From JASHPR01 sp963833885 (GTDB lineage Bacteria > Actinomycetota > Actinomycetes > Streptosporangiales > Streptosporangiaceae): a stretch of DNA of 64,000 bases. Location: assembly GCA_963833885.1 (NCBI GenBank), contig CAWHZU010000032.1:1-64000 (forward strand), written 5' to 3'. This document shows positions 48,138-55,526 of the stretch, in pieces. Each line of letters opens with the position of its first letter. Position 1 is the first letter of the stretch. The notes beneath the pieces are model-generated. The model was not told the origin of the DNA and searched no databases. It was given only the letters and a program-made list of their open reading frames with translations. The position numbers and the translations under genes are program-made.

Positions 48138-49579
48138 TGCTCTCCCTCCGATCTGCGAGTGATCGAGGACGCAAGCGTGCGGGCGAGTATCACGACGTCC
48201 AGCCATGGCGACCAGTACTCGATGTACTGGTTGTCGAAACGGGCCCGCTCGACGATCGAGGTGTCCCCGTTCAGGCCGTGAACCTGTGCCCAGCCGGTCA
48301 TCCCGGCCTGCATCCTGGTCCGGTCGCTGTACCGCAGGATCTCGTGGCCAAACTGATCGGCGAAGTAGGGCCGCTCGGGCCTGGGACCAACCAGCGACAG
48401 GTCGCCCCGCAGCACGTTCCACAGCTGCGGCAGCTCGTCCAGGTGCGTGTCCCGTAGCCAGCGGCCCAGGGCACTGCTTTGATGCCCGGAGACTCCCCAG
48501 GAGGTGTCGGGGTCGGCGCTGCCGTTGAGCGTGCGCAGCTTGACGACCGACGAGGTCCGGCCGCGGCCGGTGACCCGCTGCTGCCGGAAGAGTGCGGTCT
48601 GCCTCGTCTGCAACCTGATCGCTGCGGCAAGGATGAACAGCACCGGGGCGGCCGTGATCAGCAAGGTCCCCGCGATGACCACGTCGAGGGTGCGCTTCAG
48701 CGCCAGGCTCACGATCGAGCGGCCCAGGCGCCGGAGCGGGATCAGCGGTATGCCCCAGATCTCGTCCAGGCAGGCGCGCGGCACCGCCATGCCAACCTCG
48801 TAGAGCCGCGGGACCACGCAGATGTCGGCGCGCAGCGGCCCGGCCGCGCGCAGCACGGCAACCAGGTCCTCGTCCTTGCAGGCGGCGTAGCAGACGATGA
48901 CCCGGCGGATGCCGAGCCGGGCGACCACCTGCGCGAGGTCGGCGGGCACGCCGAGCGACGGCAGCGCGAGGTCACGGCGGGGCGGCCCGTAGTCCAGGTA
49001 GCCCTGCACCCGGAGTCCCAGCTCCGGGTGCGCGCGCATCAGCTCACCGATGTGCGCGCCGAACGTCCCGGCGCCGACGACGATCGCCGGCTCACCGAGC
49101 AGGCCACCGCGGCGCGCCGTGCGCAGCACCGCGCACACCGCAACCCGGAAGGCGATTATCAGGCCGGCCGACCACAGCGCGAGCCGGGCCGCCTCGCCGG
49201 CCGGGATCCACAGCAGCAGCACCAGCAGCGGCAGCGCCGCTGCGGTGATGATCCGCCCCGCCTGATCGGCGACCCGCAGGCAGATCCGCAGCCGGTGCAA
49301 CCCCATGGCGGCGAGGACGGCGAGGACCGCGAGCGCGTAGAGAATCTGCGGCGCGGCAACCCTTCCGGCGACGCCGACGGCGGCCGCCAGCGCGAGGAGG
49401 TCGGCAAGCGGCAACGCCACGACCGGCACGATCCGGCTGACCCGCCCGGCCCGGCGCTCCCGCTGCTGCGGGCGCGCCAGCTGGGCCGGCAGGTCAAATC
49501 CCCCGTCACCGGGCCGCGCAGCAGGGACACGCCCAAACGGGTCCGTGTCCGCGCTGCGCTGCCCGAAGTCCCCGGTCAT
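48134..49579 (-). CDS. exopolysaccharide polyprenyl glycosylphosphotransferase
   Basis: This initiating enzyme places a sugar-1-phosphate on undecaprenyl phosphate. The N-terminal half holds about four hydrophobic helices and a CoA-binding-like fold (AIVVGAGTFGAHIGELMRAHPELGLRVQGYLDYG). The C-terminal sugar-transferase domain (PF02397 type) starts LALKRTLDVVIAGTLLITAAPVLFILAAAIRL and has VVKLRTL, LGRWLRDTHLDELPQLWNVLRGDLSLVGPRPERPYF and MQAGMTGWAQVHGLNG. The ATG at 49579 shares one base with the upstream stop (TAATG). Its presence beside PelF is notable, since Pel synthesis is not known to need a lipid-linked first sugar. Confidence 0.93.
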   Translation of the reverse strand: MTGDFGQRSADTDPFGRVPAARPGDGGFDLPAQLARPQQRERRAGRVSRIVPVVALPLADLLALAAAVGVAGRVAAPQILYALAVLAVLAAMGLHRLRICLRVADQAGRIITAAALPLLVLLLWIPAGEAARLALWSAGLIIAFRVAVCAVLRTARRGGLLGEPAIVVGAGTFGAHIGELMRAHPELGLRVQGYLDYGPPRRDLALPSLGVPADLAQVVARLGIRRVIVCYAACKDEDLVAVLRAAGPLRADICVVPRLYEVGMAVPRACLDEIWGIPLIPLRRLGRSIVSLALKRTLDVVIAGTLLITAAPVLFILAAAIRLQTRQTALFRQQRVTGRGRTSSVVKLRTLNGSADPDTSWGVSGHQSSALGRWLRDTHLDELPQLWNVLRGDLSLVGPRPERPYFADQFGHEILRYSDRTRMQAGMTGWAQVHGLNGDTSIVERARFDNQYIEYWSPWLDVVILARTLASSITRRSEGEQ

Positions 49580-50817
49580 TACCGGCCCGCCGCCACTGCT
49601 GCCCGGGACCGGCTGCCCGCGCTGGCGCCGATGAGCTGCCGTGCCACCGTGGTGGCGGCGTGCTCGGAGCCGAAGACGAAGCGCATGACTGGACCCATGG
49701 TCGGGGCGACGACGGGGCCCATGATGTACAGGCCTGGGATGGTGGTCTGGTAGTCGCTGCCCACCGCTGAGCTGCCGGTGCCTGGCACGTTGCGCAGGCC
49801 CGCCAGCATCTGCTCGCCGAAGAACGGCAGCCTGGTCATGTCCCACCGGTAGCCCGTGGCCGCGATCACGTGGTCGGCGCCGAGCTCGCGCGTGCCGCCG
49901 GCTCCGGTGAGCCCCAGGCGGACGCCGCCGTCCTGCATTCTTGCCCACTTGATCGACAGACCGGTCAGGGTCGGGAACTGCCCCTCCACCCGCTCACGCA
50001 GCCAGCTGGCACCGGCCGGGCCGAGCGCGGTCCTGGCCCGGTAGATCCGGGTGGACCGCGGCAGACGCCGGAACGCAGCGGGGTGGTTGGAGTAGAACCA
50101 GGTGGCCCAGCCGGACCCAAGGCCCGACTCGGGCTCCTTGAGCCGCTGCATCACCGGACGGTCCAGCGCCAGCGGCACGCCGTTCCAGCGGATGACGTCC
50201 TTCCTCGCGACGAGCTGGACGTTGGCGCCCTTCTCGTGCAGCAGCGCGGCCGACTCGAGCGCCGACTGGCCGGCACCCACGACGATGACTTCTTGATCCT
50301 TGAAGACCCCGAGGTCGGTGTGGGCCGAGGCGTGCGTGCACACGGACGCGGGCAGCGCGGACAGCGGCTCGGGCGTGTAGGCAAACGCCTCGACGCCGAT
50401 GGCCACGACCACCTTGCGGGCCCGCACCTGCTCGGAATTTGCCAGCGTGACCTCGAATCCATCGCCGGCCTTGGCGATGTCGGTGACGAGCACCTCGTCG
50501 ATGTCCGGCACGAGCGCCTCACGGAACCACTGGCCGTAGGCCACGAACGTGTCCAGCGCCACCGGCAGGCCGTAGTCGCGGTAGGGCCGCCCGGTCGCCT
50601 TGCAGAAGGCCTCAAGCGTGTGCGTGTGGTCGGGGTCGGACAGGTTCGACGCGAACCCCTGCGACTTCAGGTACATGCCCTCTGGCATGAAGTCCCGCCA
50701 GAGCTGCATCGGCAGCCCGAACTGACGTACGCTCACGCCGGCCTTGCGCAGGTGGGCGCCGAGCGACAGCCCGTACGGACCGGCTCCGACTATCGCCACC
50801 TCAACGGCGTCGCTCAT
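49579..50817 (-). CDS. FAD/NAD(P)-dependent oxidoreductase (monooxygenase-like)
   Basis: Two dinucleotide folds are seen: VEVAIVGAGPYGLSLGAHLRKAG at the N-terminus for FAD and EVIVVGAGQSALESAALLHEKGANVQLVAR at about 185 for NADPH. VVVAIGVEAF and VIAATGYRWDM are the ATG-type motifs. This layout suits flavin-dependent N-hydroxylases/monooxygenases (lysine/ornithine hydroxylase relatives). It overlaps the ATP-grasp gene by four bases and the sugar transferase by one, so it belongs to the polysaccharide operon. The substrate is unknown; oxidation of a sugar or of an amino-acid substituent is possible. Confidence 0.87.
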   Translation of the reverse strand: MSDAVEVAIVGAGPYGLSLGAHLRKAGVSVRQFGLPMQLWRDFMPEGMYLKSQGFASNLSDPDHTHTLEAFCKATGRPYRDYGLPVALDTFVAYGQWFREALVPDIDEVLVTDIAKAGDGFEVTLANSEQVRARKVVVAIGVEAFAYTPEPLSALPASVCTHASAHTDLGVFKDQEVIVVGAGQSALESAALLHEKGANVQLVARKDVIRWNGVPLALDRPVMQRLKEPESGLGSGWATWFYSNHPAAFRRLPRSTRIYRARTALGPAGASWLRERVEGQFPTLTGLSIKWARMQDGGVRLGLTGAGGTRELGADHVIAATGYRWDMTRLPFFGEQMLAGLRNVPGTGSSAVGSDYQTTIPGLYIMGPVVAPTMGPVMRFVFGSEHAATTVARQLIGASAGSRSRAAVAAGR

Positions 50818-52190
50818 ACTCTTGTCCCCTCCTTGGGAGATCGCGGCTCCTTTTGCCGCGTGGTCTCGGTCTGACTAACTGCGGTGGTGGCCGGCTGCGA
50901 GCGCGGTGCGCCCCGGCCGGCTCTGGCAGCGCCGCGGCCGCCGGAGAAACGGAAGTCCGTGCTTGATGCCTTGCCCTGCGGCAGGCCGAGCGGTCTGGTC
51001 GCCACGCGCCAGCCCATGCGCAGGCACATCACGCCGAATGGGCGCAGGTCGTCCCGCGCGAACCATGCGGTCTCGTCGATCGTGCGGACCGACGCCAGCC
51101 ACGACCGCAGGTCGAGCTCGCCGCCACGCCAGTACCGGAACGCCGCGATCGGGTCGTAGTTCTCCACCACGAACCTGCGGGACACCTGCTCGCGCTCGGG
51201 TATTGCCTGCCCGGTCAGGTCGAGGTAGCAGGCGGTGGCTACGTCGGTGCCCGCCGAGTCGCGGAAGAGCCGGAACTGCGCGCCGATCCTCGGGTTGAAG
51301 TCCAGCAGCTTGTACTGGCCGTCCCTGGCGTCGAACCTGATGTCGAGGTCGAGGATCCCCTGGTAGCCGATGCGCTGCAGCAGTCCGGTGATCTGGTCGC
51401 GCAGCTTGTCGTTGGGCTCGGAGCGGCCGAGGCAGGTCAGTCCCGCGTGCGCCGGGTAGGACCGCTCCTTGACACCGGTGAACGCCGGGCGGCACGTGGA
51501 GCTGGCGTCGCAGTAGCCGTGGAAGAACCAGTCCTGGCCCGGCCCGCCCGGGATGAACTCCTGCAGCATCAGCCCGACACCCGCCTGAGCGCAGGTCTGG
51601 TAGATGTCGTCGAGCTCACTGGCGTCGGCCAGGATCGAGGTGCTGCGGATCCTGCCGTGCCCGGTCCAGGGGGCGGTCAGCTTCGCGATCAGCGGAAAGC
51701 CAGCGTCGGCCGCGAAGGCGCGCGCCGCCTCCAGCGACTCCGGCACCGCGGCCTGCACGCTCGGCATGCCGACCTCGCGGCAGAGCTCGTGCAGCGAGTA
51801 CTTGCCCGCAACCCGCCGGGGGAGATCCCGGGGCGGAGCCGGGAACAGAAAGTGCTCCCGAAGGCCGTCTCCGTGCTCGGCCAGGAAGATCGAGCCTGCG
51901 TCGTCGGTCGGCACCAGCACGGCGGGCTGGCCGATCCGGTCCGCCAGCCGCAGCAGCCCCGCCTGGACCCGCTCGACCTCGTCCGGATTCGGCTGCCAGA
52001 AGAACCGGCCCCGCAGATACCTGGAATTTGCCGCCGGCGCCCAAGGTCCCTCGTGCACCCCGTAGACGGGCACACCGAGTCGCCCTAGGCTGCGGATGAC
52101 GCCTAGGCCGCCGTGGTGCATGACGTTCGGGTCGAACTTCAGCACCACCGTCGGCGTGGTCCCGGTGGCACGCGCGTTGTCGCTGCTCAT
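50814..52190 (-). CDS. ATP-grasp domain carboxylate-amine ligase-like protein
   Basis: First gene of the operon. VVLKFDPNVMHHGGLGVIRSLGRLGVPVYGVHEG begins a pre-ATP-grasp fold; GKYSLHELCREVGMPSVQAAVPESLEAARAFAADAGFPLIAKLTAPW carries the ATP-binding Lys; and QGILDLDIRFDARDGQYKLLDFNPRIGAQFRLF has the metal-binding Asp/Glu/Asn. Such enzymes join a carboxylate to an amine or thiol with ATP. A role in adding an amino-acid or acyl substituent to the sugar chain or lipid carrier is inferred from context only. The start ATG 52190 was chosen because the preceding 140 codons lack family sequence. The last 55 residues are Arg/Ser/Thr-rich. Confidence 0.87.
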   Translation of the reverse strand: MSSDNARATGTTPTVVLKFDPNVMHHGGLGVIRSLGRLGVPVYGVHEGPWAPAANSRYLRGRFFWQPNPDEVERVQAGLLRLADRIGQPAVLVPTDDAGSIFLAEHGDGLREHFLFPAPPRDLPRRVAGKYSLHELCREVGMPSVQAAVPESLEAARAFAADAGFPLIAKLTAPWTGHGRIRSTSILADASELDDIYQTCAQAGVGLMLQEFIPGGPGQDWFFHGYCDASSTCRPAFTGVKERSYPAHAGLTCLGRSEPNDKLRDQITGLLQRIGYQGILDLDIRFDARDGQYKLLDFNPRIGAQFRLFRDSAGTDVATACYLDLTGQAIPEREQVSRRFVVENYDPIAAFRYWRGGELDLRSWLASVRTIDETAWFARDDLRPFGVMCLRMGWRVATRPLGLPQGKASSTDFRFSGGRGAARAGRGAPRSQPATTAVSQTETTRQKEPRSPKEGTRV

Positions 52191-52754
52191 CAGCGCACCG
52201 GCCGCGTGGGCTCGGGTACGGACACTATGAATCCCCCTGGCGGTATGGCGGTCATCACGCGCTACGCGGCACGTGAGATAAAACTGTGCCAGCTGCGTTA
52301 GCCCGGAACATCCGTCATCAGGGTGAGGAAATCTACCCACAGCGGCCGAGCATGAGCGCTGAGTGCCGCGGCGAGGCCGGGCTTCGCCTGCACAGCACGG
52401 CATTTCGGGGTCTGGGGTAGGCGGGTGAGCGGCACGGAGATTTGCCGCGGAATCGGCGCCCAGGACCGCCGCTGTGACGCCCCATGCCCCCATGTCCTCA
52501 CGCCTCCCCCGCTGCGCATTTACTGTACGGCCGTGACAAGACACTACGTGCGTGATGTGGGAGACATTCAGGATATTGCTGAGAAAATCATGGGCAGATG
52601 TGGCGCCCACCTTGAGACGAGGCTGCGCACGGTCATCAGGACGCGCGGTGAGGGGCGCCTCAGACGAGGCTGCGCACGGTCATCGGGACGCGCGGTGAGG
52701 GGCACCCTCAGGTGGGGCTGCGCACGGTTATGGGACGCGCGGTGAGGGGCGCCG
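52191..52754. other. 564-base gap upstream of the exopolysaccharide operon
   Basis: No gene was recognised. The part next to the operon (52191-52600) should hold its promoter; it is less GC-rich around 52255-52290 and 52535-52600, but no convincing -35/-10 pair is seen. The distal part (52617-52754) is filled by the tandem repeats that copy the end of glmM. Confidence 0.5.
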
Positions 52755-52775
52755 TCAGGCGAGGCTGCGCACGGT
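52617..52775. repeat. 47-48-bp tandem repeats including the glmM 3' end
   Basis: GGCTGCGCACGGT recurs at 52621, 52668, 52716 and 52763, spacing 47, 48 and 47. Between copies GGACGCGCGGTGAGGGGC is also conserved. The last copy contains the glmM stop (52755-52757) and its final codons, so the three outer copies are duplications of the gene end plus 3' flank. Confidence 0.85.
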
Positions 52776-54137
52776 GTCCGCGAGCGCACCGGCCACCTGC
52801 TGCGCGTGCCCGGAGTCCACCGCCTCGACCATCACCCGCACGACCGGCTCAGTGCCGCTCGGCCGCACCAGCACCCGGCCCGAGTCGCCAAGTTCCGTCT
52901 CGGCGTCCTGAACCGCTCGCGAAAGCTCCGGGGAGGACGCGACCAGGGACTTGTCGACTCCCGGGATGCTGATCAGCACCTGCGGGTACTTGGTCATCAC
53001 CTTCGCGAGCTCGCCGAGCGGCTGGCCACGGCCCGCCGCCGTCGCCAGCAGGTGCAGGCTGGTCAGCAGCCCGTCCCCGGTCGTGGCGTGGTCGAGCAGG
53101 ATGACGTGGCCAGACTGCTCGCCGCCGAGCACGAACGGCCCCTCCCGCATCGCGGCGACCAGGTACCTGTCGCCGACCGGGGTCTCCACCACCGAGATGC
53201 CCGCATCACGCATGGCCAGCCGCAGCCCCAGGTTCGACATGACCGTCACGACCACGGTGTCGTCCGCAAGAAGCCCCGCTTCCTGCAGCGCGAACGCGAG
53301 CACGGCGATGATCTGGTCGCCGTCGATGACCTGGCCGTCCGCGTCCACCGCCAGGCACCGGTCGGCGTCGCCGTCATGGGCGATGCCGGCATCGGCGCCG
53401 TGCTCAACGACAGCGGCCTTCAGCGTGTCGAGGTGCGTCGAGCCGCAGCCCTCGTTGATGTTGTCGCCGTCGGGTTCCACCCCGATGGCGATGACCTCGG
53501 CACCGGCCCGGCGCAGCATCCGCGGCGCGATCTCAAACGCGGCCCCGTGCGCGCAGTCGACCACCACCCGCAGGCCGGCCAGCGGCCTGTCGCCGGCCTC
53601 GGCGGGCAGCGAGGAGAGCAAGTGGTCGAGATAACGCTCGCGTTCGCCGGACGCATCAGTGACCCGGCCGAAGCCGAGTTCGGGCACACCGCCGGCCGTG
53701 CCGTTGCTGCTGCTGCCGCCGTGCGGCGCGGTGAGCCTGCGCTCGATCTCGTCCTCGGCCGCGTCCGGCAGCTTGCGGCCGCCGCGGGCGAAGAACTTGA
53801 TCCCGTTGTCCGGCGCCGGGTTGTGGCTAGCGGACAGCATCACACCGAAATCGGCGCCGAGCGCGTCGGTCAGGTACGCGACCGCCGGGGTCGGGATGAC
53901 GCCCAGCCGCAGCACGTCAACGCCGGCACTGGCCAGGCCGGCCACGACGGCAGCCTCGAGGAACTCACCCGACGTCCGCGGGTCCCGGCCGACCACGGCC
54001 CGGGGACGGCGCGCCGGAGAAGACGGCGCGCCAGAGAGAACCGCGGCACCTGCAACCGCGAGGTCCATGGCGAGCTGGGCCGTGAGACCACGGCCTGCAA
54101 CCCCCCGGACACCGTCGGTACCGAAAAGACGACCCAT
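52755..54137 (-). CDS. glmM: phosphoglucosamine mutase
   Basis: It converts glucosamine-6-phosphate to glucosamine-1-phosphate, the step before UDP-GlcNAc. MGRLFGTDGVRGVAGRGLTAQLAMDLA is the GlmM start; the phosphoserine loop is GVMLSASHNPAPDNGIKFF (Ser104); the metal loop is AHDGDADRCLAVDADG; GGEQSGHVILLDHATTGDG is the sugar-binding loop; and VLVRPSGTEPVVRVMVEA is the phosphate loop. The length (460 aa) is slightly above usual. It follows rpsI by 45 bases, as in many actinobacteria. Its product also supplies the amino-sugar nucleotides the adjacent island should use. Confidence 0.97.
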   Translation of the reverse strand: MGRLFGTDGVRGVAGRGLTAQLAMDLAVAGAAVLSGAPSSPARRPRAVVGRDPRTSGEFLEAAVVAGLASAGVDVLRLGVIPTPAVAYLTDALGADFGVMLSASHNPAPDNGIKFFARGGRKLPDAAEDEIERRLTAPHGGSSSNGTAGGVPELGFGRVTDASGERERYLDHLLSSLPAEAGDRPLAGLRVVVDCAHGAAFEIAPRMLRRAGAEVIAIGVEPDGDNINEGCGSTHLDTLKAAVVEHGADAGIAHDGDADRCLAVDADGQVIDGDQIIAVLAFALQEAGLLADDTVVVTVMSNLGLRLAMRDAGISVVETPVGDRYLVAAMREGPFVLGGEQSGHVILLDHATTGDGLLTSLHLLATAAGRGQPLGELAKVMTKYPQVLISIPGVDKSLVASSPELSRAVQDAETELGDSGRVLVRPSGTEPVVRVMVEAVDSGHAQQVAGALADTVRSLA

Positions 54138-54182
54138 GGGAACCCGCTCCTGGTTTTCCGCTGGGACGGCGCTGGCGTCAGA

Positions 54183-54713
54183 TCAGCGCTTCGAGTACTG
54201 CGGGGCCTTCCTGGCCTTCTTCAGCCCGGCCTTCTTCCGTTCCTTCACCCTGGCATCCCTGGTGAGGAAGCCGGCTCGCTTCAGGCTCGGGCGGTTCTCC
54301 GGGTCCACGATCTGGAGCGCCCTGGCGATGCCGAGCCGCAGCGCTCCCGCCTGCCCGGTTACGCCGCCCCCGGTGATCCGGGCCACGACGTCGAACGCGT
54401 CGTCGGCACCCAGGGTCACGAACGGCTCGCTGATCAGCTGCTGGTGCACCTTGTTCGGGAAGTACTCGTCCAGCGACCGGTCGTTGATCAGCCACTTTCC
54501 GGTGCCCGCGGAGATGCGGACCCTGGCGATCGCCTCCTTGCGGCGGCCGGTGCCCATGGCGTTCCCGGTCACCACCGGCTTGCGCGCCGGTGTCCGCGCC
54601 GGGGCGGTCGCGCTGGCATCGCCGGTCTGGGTCGTGTACTCCGACAGGTGCTCTGCTTCCGGCTCGGCGCCTGCTTCGGTCTTGGGTTCCTGCACGTCAG
54701 TGGACTCGGTCAC
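54183..54713 (-). CDS. rpsI: 30S ribosomal protein S9
   Basis: The conserved part begins at GTGRRKEAIARVRISAGTGKWLIN and ends KKARKAPQYSKR, the universal S9 tail that reaches the P-site tRNA. An N-terminal extension of about 50 acidic/Ala/Pro residues precedes it, common in actinobacterial S9. It lies 42 bases after rplM, the standard rplM-rpsI operon. Confidence 0.97.
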   Translation of the reverse strand: MTESTDVQEPKTEAGAEPEAEHLSEYTTQTGDASATAPARTPARKPVVTGNAMGTGRRKEAIARVRISAGTGKWLINDRSLDEYFPNKVHQQLISEPFVTLGADDAFDVVARITGGGVTGQAGALRLGIARALQIVDPENRPSLKRAGFLTRDARVKERKKAGLKKARKAPQYSKR

Positions 54714-54755
54714 GATGTCTTCCTCGTGGTTCCTTCTCGGTTACGTCGCCCGCGG

Positions 54756-55238
54756 CTACTTGGCCGGAGCCTTGGCCGCGGCGCGGCCGGAGTCGAGCTG
54801 GGCGACCTGCGTGATCTCGAACGGGACCGGCTGCTGCGCCTGGTGCGGGTGGTCCGGGCCGCGGTACACCTTGAGCTTGCGCAGCATCTGCCTGCCCAGC
54901 GTGTTCTTCGGGAGCATGCCGCGCACCGCTTTCTCGACGGCCCGCTCCGGGTTCTTCTCCATCAGGTCGCGGTAGGCCATCGAGCGCAGCCCGCCCGGGT
55001 ACCCGGAGTGCCGGTAGGCGCGCTTGTCCTCCAGCTTGGTGCCGCTCAGCGCGACTTTGTCGGCGTTGATAACGATCACGAAGTCACCGGTATCCACGTG
55101 CGGCGCGAAGATCGGCTTGTGCTTGCCACGCAGCAGGATCGCCGCCTGGCTTGCCAGGCGTCCGAGTACCACGTCGGACGCATCGATGACGTGCCACTGC
55201 CGCTGGATGTCCCCGGCTTTCGGGCTGAAGGTGCGCAC
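54756..55238 (-). CDS. rplM: 50S ribosomal protein L13
   Basis: L13 is an early assembly protein of the large subunit. VRTFSPKAGDIQRQWHVIDASDVVLGRLASQAAILLRGKHKPIFAPHVDTGDFVIVINA is the family N-terminus, and LRSMAYRDLMEKNPERAVEKAVRGMLPKNTLGRQMLRKLKVYRGPDHPH follows. I take GTG 55238 (GAAGG nine bases upstream) because homologs start with M-R-T-F/Y-S-P-K; the frame upstream to 55607 is not L13. 160 residues includes a short Ala/Lys tail. Confidence 0.96.
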   Translation of the reverse strand: MRTFSPKAGDIQRQWHVIDASDVVLGRLASQAAILLRGKHKPIFAPHVDTGDFVIVINADKVALSGTKLEDKRAYRHSGYPGGLRSMAYRDLMEKNPERAVEKAVRGMLPKNTLGRQMLRKLKVYRGPDHPHQAQQPVPFEITQVAQLDSGRAAAKAPAK

Positions 55239-55526
55239 GGATGTAGGCCTTCGCATGTTGAGTACTGAAACTTGGGCCCCGCGCGGGTGATCCGCCCTGC
55301 GGGGGAATCCGGGCATCGGCTGCCGCTTGCCTGCCCGCGATGCGGGCCGTGCGGGCATGCCAATGCACACAGACGCCTGTGCAGGATACCGGCCGCGACC
55401 GATGACGGTCAAAGCAAGGACGAAGCGGCTGCCCAGCAGCGCCCTCGCAGGGCGGCCAACGGCGCGACCAGGGTGACAAAACGCATGACGGGGGCTAACC
55501 CATGCGCGGGGCGATACGCTCGCCGC
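55239..55526. promoter_or_regulatory. divergent promoter region of rplM and the membrane protein gene
   Basis: This 288-base divergent spacer must contain the rplM-rpsI promoter on one strand and that of the membrane protein on the other. No clear -10/-35 pair or known leader motif was recognised. Confidence 0.35.

Noticed and set aside
52806..55268. 820-codon plus-strand open frame opposite glmM-rpsI-rplM
   Set aside because: It spans three certain genes in antisense and has no family sequence or ribosome site.
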